Part shown: positions 13,116 to 18,318 of the stretch, piece by piece
Layout: each line of letters begins with the position of its first letter
Position numbering within the stretch: the stretch's first letter is position 1
DNA from: DATKKX01 sp035542775
Lineage (GTDB): Bacteria; Planctomycetota; Phycisphaerae; UBA1845; UTPLA1
Assembly (NCBI GenBank): GCA_035542775.1
Contig: DATKKX010000025.1
Location: 1-18,318, forward strand
Direction: 5' to 3'
DNA: 18,318 bases
Program-made: the position numbers and the translations under genes
Notes under the pieces: generated by a model
Told to the model about the DNA's origin: nothing
The model's database searches: none
The model's input: the letters and a program-made list of their open reading frames with translations, nothing else

Positions 13116-15965
13116 ATGCCTCGACTAAGCGCCAACGAGATCCGACAGCAGTTCATCGACTATTTCGTCAAGCGATGCGGGCATACTTTTGTGCCCAGCA
13201 GCCCCTGTGTGCCGCTGGACGACCCGACGCTGATGTTCACCAACGCCGGCATGAACCAGTTCAAAGACGTATTCCTGGCGGTTGGCACCCGGCCGTACAA
13301 GAGGGCCGCCAACACTCAGAAGTGCATCCGCGCCGGCGGCAAGCACAACGACCTCGACGACGTCGGGCACGACACCTACCACCACACTTTCTTCGAGATG
13401 CTCGGCAACTGGTCCTTCGGCGATTACTTCAAGAAAGAAGCAATCGGGTGGGCTTGGGATCTGCTGACCAACGTCTGGGGCCTGGACAAAGCCCGATTGC
13501 ATGCTACGTACTTCAAGGGCGACGAAGCGGAGGGACTGCAGCCCGATCTGGATGCCCGCGACCTCTGGCTCGCCGTACCCGGCATGGACCCCACGCACGT
13601 CCACCCCGGCAGCAAGAAAGACAATTTCTGGGAGATGGGCGACACCGGCCCGTGCGGGCCGTGCAGCGAGATCCACATCGACCTGACGCCGGACAAGAGC
13701 GGGATGAAGCTGGTCAACGCCGGCGACGCGCGCGTGATCGAAATCTGGAACCTCGTCTTCATCCAGTTCAACCGCGTCGCCAGCGGCACGCTGACCCCCC
13801 TGCCGGCCAAGCATGTCGACACCGGCATGGGCTTCGAACGACTCTGCGCCGTCCTCCAGGGTGTCAACGGCAACTATGAAACCGACGTTTTCACGCCGAT
13901 CTTCGAGGCCATCCGCGATGCCACGAAGGCGGCGCCGTACGCGGGGCTTCTGGAGAGCGGATCGAAAGACCCCGCCGTGCTTGCGGATGTCGCGTATCGC
14001 GTGATCGCCGATCACACTCGCGCCCTGGTCTTCGCCATCACCGACGGCGCCATACCCGACAAGGAAGGGCGAGGCTATGTGCTGCGGCGGATCCTGCGGC
14101 GGGCCGTGCGGTACGGTTGGCAGTACCTGAATATGCACGAGCCTTTTCTGTACCGGATCGTACCCACGGTGATCGGAGTGATGGCGAACGCCTTTCCGGA
14201 ATTGCGCAGCAGACCGGATGAGGTCATCGGCATCATCCGGGCGGAGGAGGAATCCTTCGGCCGCACGATGGAGCGAGGCTTGGCGCTGTTCGACGAGGCT
14301 GCCGATTTCGCGATCCGCCGACATCATGGCGAAATCCGGGGCGAGGACGCATTCAAGTTGCACGACACATACGGCTTTCCGATCGATCTGACCCAGCTCA
14401 TGGCGGCCGAACGCGGGCTGCGCGTGGACATCGGCGAATATGAGCGGTTGATGGAGCAGGCCCGCGAGCGGGCTCGCGCCGCGGGCAAGAGCAGTGTTCT
14501 CGGCGCGGAGCAGATTCCACAAAACCTCATCGAGCGTCTGCCGCCGACCGACGACAGCCCGAAATACGAGACCGAGCGACTCCGTGCCCGGGTCACGACA
14601 ATCCTGCGGCGCTCGGCCGACGCGACATTCGTCCTGCTGGGCGATCGGGAACGTTTACAGGCGGGAGAAGCGGCCGCCGTCTTCTGCGACCGCACCTGTT
14701 TCTACGGAGAATCCGGCGGCCAGGTCGGCGACAGCGGTGAGATCGTGGGACCAGGCGGGCGGTTCAAGGTTGAGGATTCGCAGCGTCCCGGCCACTGGGT
14801 CCAGCATCTCGGAGCCCAGGTGGAGGGGTCGTTGGGCATCGGTGACGAAGTTGAGCTGGTGGTGAATGCAGCCCGCCGACAGACCATGAAGAACCACACC
14901 GTCACGCACATGATGAACTGGGCCTTGCGCGAGGTTCTCGGCGACCTGGTTCAACAGAAAGGCTCACTGGTCGATCCGGACAAGACGCGGTTCGACCTTT
15001 CGCACAACAGCCAGATTTCGGAGCAACAACTGGCCCGCGTCGAGGACTTCGTCAACAAGATGATCGAAGCCGATCTGCCGGTCTATGCCGAGGAAGTACC
15101 CCAGGACCAGGCCCGGCGTGTCAACACCGTCCGCGCGGTCTTCGGCGAGAAATACCCTGACGTGGTCAGGGCCATTTGCATCGGCAAACGCCTGACCGAA
15201 ATGATGAAGAAGCCCGACAATCCCGAGTGGATGAAATACTCTGTCGAGTTCTGCGGCGGAACCCATCTGAAGCACACGGGCGAAGTGGGCCGCTTCCGCC
15301 TGGTCGAGGAGAGTGCCGTGGCCAAGGGCGTTCGCCGGGTCATCGGCATCACCGGACAGCGTGCCAGGCAGGCCGAGGCGGACGCCACCGCCATCTTCCG
15401 CCTCCTCAAAGAGGCCGGCGAGGCGGGTGACGAGGCCCTTCCCAACCGAATCGCCGAGATCATCGCCCTGATGAGCCAGACCGAGCTGCCCGTCGTGGAC
15501 AAGGCTCGAATGCGCGACGACCTGGCCAAGCTCCAGGAGCGGGCCAAGCAAATCCAGAAGCAGGCCGCCAAAGCGGGCACCGCCGACATGCTGACCCGGA
15601 CCGACGAGTTGCTGCAACACGCCGAGCGGATCGGCGGCTGTGCGGTTGTCGTCGGCGACATGGGCGCAGCCACAATCGATCAATTGCGAGTGGTGTGTGA
15701 TTCTCTCCGCGCCCGCGGAGGCTCAGCGGCGGTCCTGCTGGCCGCCCGGCACGAGGAGAAGGTCCTGCTGCTCGCGGGCATGACGCCGGATCTGGCGGCC
15801 AGAGGCGTCAAGGCGGGCGATCTCATCAAGGTTGTCTCGCCGATCGTCGGCGGCAAGGGCGGCGGCCGGCCCGACATGGCCCAAGGCGGTGGCTCGGAAG
15901 TCCACCGTATCCCCGACGCGATTCGCGAGGCAGCAGCCTGGTTGCGAGCCAAGCTCGGCCATTGA
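13116..15965 (+). CDS. alaS: Alanyl-tRNA synthetase
   Basis: Charges tRNA-Ala with alanine in the cytoplasm. 949 residues, about 70 more than the E. coli enzyme. The class II catalytic core opens with PTLMFTNAGMNQFKDVFLG-type sequence (residues 38-55) and TFFEMLGNWSFGDYF (90-104). The editing domain has H594-x3-H598 (NHTVTH) and C713-GGT-H717, the four zinc ligands that clear mischarged Ser/Gly. A coiled segment (about 775-830) leads to the C-Ala domain, ending GGKGGGRPDMAQGGG (about 911-925), the DHHA1 signature. ATG 13116 has AAGGA six bases upstream. No T-box or clear promoter is visible in the 208-base gap before it. The next small gene starts 21 nt after the stop and may be cotranscribed. 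Confidence 0.97.
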   Translation: MPRLSANEIRQQFIDYFVKRCGHTFVPSSPCVPLDDPTLMFTNAGMNQFKDVFLAVGTRPYKRAANTQKCIRAGGKHNDLDDVGHDTYHHTFFEMLGNWSFGDYFKKEAIGWAWDLLTNVWGLDKARLHATYFKGDEAEGLQPDLDARDLWLAVPGMDPTHVHPGSKKDNFWEMGDTGPCGPCSEIHIDLTPDKSGMKLVNAGDARVIEIWNLVFIQFNRVASGTLTPLPAKHVDTGMGFERLCAVLQGVNGNYETDVFTPIFEAIRDATKAAPYAGLLESGSKDPAVLADVAYRVIADHTRALVFAITDGAIPDKEGRGYVLRRILRRAVRYGWQYLNMHEPFLYRIVPTVIGVMANAFPELRSRPDEVIGIIRAEEESFGRTMERGLALFDEAADFAIRRHHGEIRGEDAFKLHDTYGFPIDLTQLMAAERGLRVDIGEYERLMEQARERARAAGKSSVLGAEQIPQNLIERLPPTDDSPKYETERLRARVTTILRRSADATFVLLGDRERLQAGEAAAVFCDRTCFYGESGGQVGDSGEIVGPGGRFKVEDSQRPGHWVQHLGAQVEGSLGIGDEVELVVNAARRQTMKNHTVTHMMNWALREVLGDLVQQKGSLVDPDKTRFDLSHNSQISEQQLARVEDFVNKMIEADLPVYAEEVPQDQARRVNTVRAVFGEKYPDVVRAICIGKRLTEMMKKPDNPEWMKYSVEFCGGTHLKHTGEVGRFRLVEESAVAKGVRRVIGITGQRARQAEADATAIFRLLKEAGEAGDEALPNRIAEIIALMSQTELPVVDKARMRDDLAKLQERAKQIQKQAAKAGTADMLTRTDELLQHAERIGGCAVVVGDMGAATIDQLRVVCDSLRARGGSAAVLLAARHEEKVLLLAGMTPDLAARGVKAGDLIKVVSPIVGGKGGGRPDMAQGGGSEVHRIPDAIREAAAWLRAKLGH

Positions 15966-15986
15966 TTCTCCGTTCGAGAGTGCTAT

Positions 15987-16244
15987 ATGGCGCGAAAGCG
16001 AAAAGTCATCATGGCCCGCCTCATCCGACGCCACGAGGATGACGGCAGCTTCGATGCCGCTTTCTGGAAAGCGGTCGGCGTACAAGGCCGCTGGGCCGCC
16101 ATGTGGCAGATGGTCAAAGACTTTGTCGCGATGCGAGGCGGTGATGAATCTCAACTCCGACTTCAGCGAACTGTTGAAAATCTTCAACGCGGCGGGCGTT
16201 CGGTTTCTCATCGCAGGCGCCCACGCCGTGGCCTACCACGCTGA
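15987..16244 (+). CDS. Small protein paired with a nucleotidyltransferase (TA-like partner)
   Basis: 85 residues. FDAAFWKAVGVQGRWAAMWQMV (about 22-43) and GGDESQLRLQRTVENL (51-66) resemble, from memory, small proteins found directly upstream of nucleotidyltransferase-fold genes in many genomes. Its last 33 codons overlap the next gene by 101 nt in another frame, so the GDESQLRLQ motif and the partner's N terminus are written in the same DNA. The ribosome binding site is weak (GAGAG); ATG 16011 is an alternative start. Beyond the overlap start the sequence becomes arginine-rich, so the real conserved domain may end near residue 68. No enzymatic motif is visible; it may bind or neutralise its partner. 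Confidence 0.6.
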   Translation: MARKRKVIMARLIRRHEDDGSFDAAFWKAVGVQGRWAAMWQMVKDFVAMRGGDESQLRLQRTVENLQRGGRSVSHRRRPRRGLPR

Positions 16245-16635
16245 GCCCCGCTTCACGGCGGGCGTCGATCTGTGGGTGGACCCCTCGCCGGAGAACGCCA
16301 GTCGAGTCTGGGCTGCGCTCAGGCGATATGGCGCTCCGCTGGGCGGAATCGCCGTGACCGACTTCGCCAACCCGGACACCATCTACCAGATCGGCGTTGA
16401 GCCTAATCGTATCGACATAGTGATGGGAATCGACGGCGTCTCCTTCGCAGCGGCCTGGCGTCACCGTGTGCGGGCCGTGTACGGCAACATTCCTGTGTGC
16501 ATTCTCGGGAGAGCCGAGCTGATCCGCAACAAACGGGCCACAGGACGCCCGCAGGATCTGCTGGACCTCCAGCGGCTGACTCGCGGCAAACGAAATCCCC
16601 GGCGTGGCGCACGGCGCCGCTCCCGTCGAAAGTGA
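16144..16635 (+). CDS. Nucleotidyltransferase-fold protein with altered active site
   Basis: 163 residues; ATG 16144 has GAGG five bases upstream and lies inside the preceding gene. Residues 18-46 (GVRFLIAGAHAVAYHAEPRF..GVDLWVD) match the opening of the family usually reading VxYLVVGGYAVAxHGxPRxTxDxDIWV. The third carboxylate is in RIDIVMG (D91), and LGRAELIRNKRATGRPQDLLDL (121-142) is the family's helical end. The expected D-x-D metal site reads G40-V41-D42, so the first catalytic aspartate is missing, and the GG turn is GA (25-26). The tail (147-163) is very basic. Related proteins act as antitoxins that AMP-modify toxins or as tRNA-modifying toxins; here catalysis may be lost. Probably translated with its overlapping partner. 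Confidence 0.72.
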   Translation: MNLNSDFSELLKIFNAAGVRFLIAGAHAVAYHAEPRFTAGVDLWVDPSPENASRVWAALRRYGAPLGGIAVTDFANPDTIYQIGVEPNRIDIVMGIDGVSFAAAWRHRVRAVYGNIPVCILGRAELIRNKRATGRPQDLLDLQRLTRGKRNPRRGARRRSRRK

Positions 16636-16669
16636 ACAGAATCGCCCGCTCGACGAGGCGCAGCATTCC

Positions 16670-18318
16670 ATGCAGAGCCCGCTGACCGCTGTTGTCATTC
16701 TCTTCGGCACCGCTCTGGGGGTCGCTTGGCTCATGCGCGCCTTCCGGCAGCCCACCATCCTGGGCTTTCTCGCCGCCGGGATCGTCATCGGGCCTCACGC
16801 CTTTGATCTGATCCATCCGGACAGAATCCGTTTCTTCGCGGAGCTCGGCCTGGTCATGCTCCTCTTCACGGTCGGGCTCGAGCTCTCGCCGGCACCGCTG
16901 CTGCGAACGGGGCCGCGGCTTGTCGCAGCCACGGTCCTGCAAATGATCGCCACCGTGGCGGCTGTCACGGTGGTTTTGGGGGCCGTCTGGGACATCCCAT
17001 GGTCTGCCGCACTCCTGATCGGCATCGCCGCATCACCCAGCAGCACCGCCATCCTCCTCAAGCACCTCGAGGACCGCGCCGAAACCGACACGCCCGCCGG
17101 TTCATTTGCGGTCGCAACCTCCCTCCTTCAGGACATCGCCGTCATCCTGTTCCTGACCCTGCTTCCCTTGTTTGCCTTCTCGTCGGACACCTCGAGTGGG
17201 TCGGCGGTCCTGACCAGGGCCGGCCTGGCGCTCATGGGCCTGGTCAGTGCCACCTTTCTGGCATGGGTGATCATGCCGTGGATCGTTCGCCACGTGTTCC
17301 GGTTCGGCGGGCGAGAGCTGATGACTCTCTTCGCCGTGCTCATGGCTTGCCTCGGCGCCTGGCTCGCCGGCGAGGCCAACTGGTCCTGGTCTCTCGGCGC
17401 GTGCATCGCCGGACTGCTGCTGGGTCAGACGGACCTGCGACACCAGCTTCATGCGGAGATTACGCCGTTTCGGGATGCGTCCAATGCACTGTTCTTCATG
17501 TCCATCGGCATGCTGGCGGACCTGAGATTGTTCGTCAGCCACCCCGTCACTTTTCTTCTGCTGATTGTGGGGACCTTGACCGTGAAGACCATCCTTGCCA
17601 CCGGCGCCGTGCTCACCGTGCGATGGCCGCTTCGTCCGGCGCTGATTGTCGGATTCGGTTTGTGTACCATCAGCGAGTTCGGATACGTGCTCGCCACGGA
17701 AGCCGGGAAATCCGGCCTTCTTTCGGAGACGTTGCTGGCCAGCCTCGTCGTGGTGACGGCGGGCACCATGCTCGGCGGCGCCATGCTCCTGCCGATCACA
17801 GAACCGCTTGCCGCTTTCCTGACCAAGGCGATCTTCAGGAGTCCGCGCCTCGACCGCGCTGTCAGTGCGGGAGCGGGCGAGCACGCTCTGTCGAGCCACG
17901 TCATTATCGTCGGGTACGGGATAAACGGACAAAACCTGGCCCGCGTGCTTCGCGCCACCGGCATCCCCTATCTGGTCATCGAGATGAATCGCTCCAATGC
18001 CCACACCGCCCGCCAGGACGGCGGCCAAGTGATCGTCGGCGACGCGACCCGACAGACCATCCTCTCTGCCGCAGGCCTGCCGAACGCCCGGGCGCTGGTC
18101 GCGTGCATCGCGGATCAGTGGGCCACCAGGCGAATCGTCGCCCAGACGCACTCGGCCCGGCCGGATCTATACATCCTCGCCCGGACGCGTTACGTCTCTG
18201 AGTTGGACGTGCTCTACCGGCTCGGCGCGGGGCAAGTCATCCCCGAGGAATTCGAGACTTCGATCGAGATCTTCGCCCACGTACTGAAGGAATTCGCCGT
18301 CCCGGACAACGTCGTAGA
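16670..18318 (+). CDS. CPA2/Kef-type cation:proton antiporter, partial (3' end cut)
   Basis: The frame is open from ATG 16670 to the window end: 549 codons and no stop. Residues 1-380 form about a dozen membrane helices of the Na+/H+ exchanger fold, with Kef-like ASPSSTAILLKHLED (about 121-135), the LLQDIAVIL helix carrying the transport aspartate (about 152-160), and FFMSIGMLADL (about 277-287). From about residue 408, SHVIIVGYGINGQNLARVL begins a TrkA-N/RCK Rossmann domain with a GxGxxG nucleotide-binding loop, followed by VIVGDATRQTILSAAGL. This layout matches KefB/KefC-type K+ efflux or K+/H+ antiporters gated by nucleotide or glutathione adducts; the ion cannot be told. Only a distant GAGG precedes the ATG, but no earlier in-frame start is available nearby. 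A C-terminal part may be missing beyond the window. Confidence 0.9.
   Translation, partial: MQSPLTAVVILFGTALGVAWLMRAFRQPTILGFLAAGIVIGPHAFDLIHPDRIRFFAELGLVMLLFTVGLELSPAPLLRTGPRLVAATVLQMIATVAAVTVVLGAVWDIPWSAALLIGIAASPSSTAILLKHLEDRAETDTPAGSFAVATSLLQDIAVILFLTLLPLFAFSSDTSSGSAVLTRAGLALMGLVSATFLAWVIMPWIVRHVFRFGGRELMTLFAVLMACLGAWLAGEANWSWSLGACIAGLLLGQTDLRHQLHAEITPFRDASNALFFMSIGMLADLRLFVSHPVTFLLLIVGTLTVKTILATGAVLTVRWPLRPALIVGFGLCTISEFGYVLATEAGKSGLLSETLLASLVVVTAGTMLGGAMLLPITEPLAAFLTKAIFRSPRLDRAVSAGAGEHALSSHVIIVGYGINGQNLARVLRATGIPYLVIEMNRSNAHTARQDGGQVIVGDATRQTILSAAGLPNARALVACIADQWATRRIVAQTHSARPDLYILARTRYVSELDVLYRLGAGQVIPEEFETSIEIFAHVLKEFAVPDNVV

Noticed and set aside
16999..18201. A 400-codon open frame overlapping the antiporter
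   Set aside because: It is another frame of the CPA2 antiporter, whose helices and Rossmann motif are clear in the accepted frame.

Overview
The window comes from a high-GC, Gram-negative-type bacterium. Two things make a Planctomycetota-like genome (perhaps Phycisphaerae-like) my best guess: a multihaem nitrogen-type respiratory operon, and short heptamer arrays between genes of the kind common in that phylum. No taxonomic marker settles this.

Layout. (1) Positions 1-2936 (+) hold a restriction-modification locus: a non-coding stretch with dyads, a broken and internally deleted type III-like methyltransferase remnant, an intact beta-class SPPY methyltransferase, and a coupled PD-(D/E)xK endonuclease with a helix-turn-helix in its middle. 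The remnant and the intact methyltransferase share a promoter layout that suggests leaderless transcripts. (2) Positions 2937-4420 are a gene-poor accessory patch: a G-quadruplex-capable tract, a strong-looking promoter overlapped by a small dyad, a 40-codon ORF, and a small Mu Gp27-like HTH gene. Two GANNGCT heptamer arrays sit just before the two ribosome binding sites, and a second heptamer array lies between convergent genes. (3) Positions 8932 to 4424 (-) are a four-gene respiratory operon: membrane-anchored tetrahaem cytochrome c, Tat-exported four-cluster ferredoxin (NrfC-like), NrfD-like quinone-interacting membrane protein, and an octahaem HAO-like cytochrome. The first three genes overlap by 4 nt each; the last follows a gap filled by a REP-like inverted repeat. 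(4) Positions 11682 to 9100 (-) encode the FtsK/SpoIIIE DNA translocase. (5) On the + strand from 12059 come a thermonuclease-like protein with an OB-like tail, alanyl-tRNA synthetase, a small protein overlapping a nucleotidyltransferase-fold protein (toxin-antitoxin-like), and a CPA2/Kef-type antiporter cut by the window end.

How it fits together. The operon looks like an Nrf- or Mcc-type quinone-linked periplasmic electron-transfer system whose terminal subunit is an HAO-family octahaem protein instead of NrfA or MccA. That is the most interesting system here. ftsK and alaS are housekeeping genes; the R-M locus, the heptamer patch and the overlapping nucleotidyltransferase pair are accessory.
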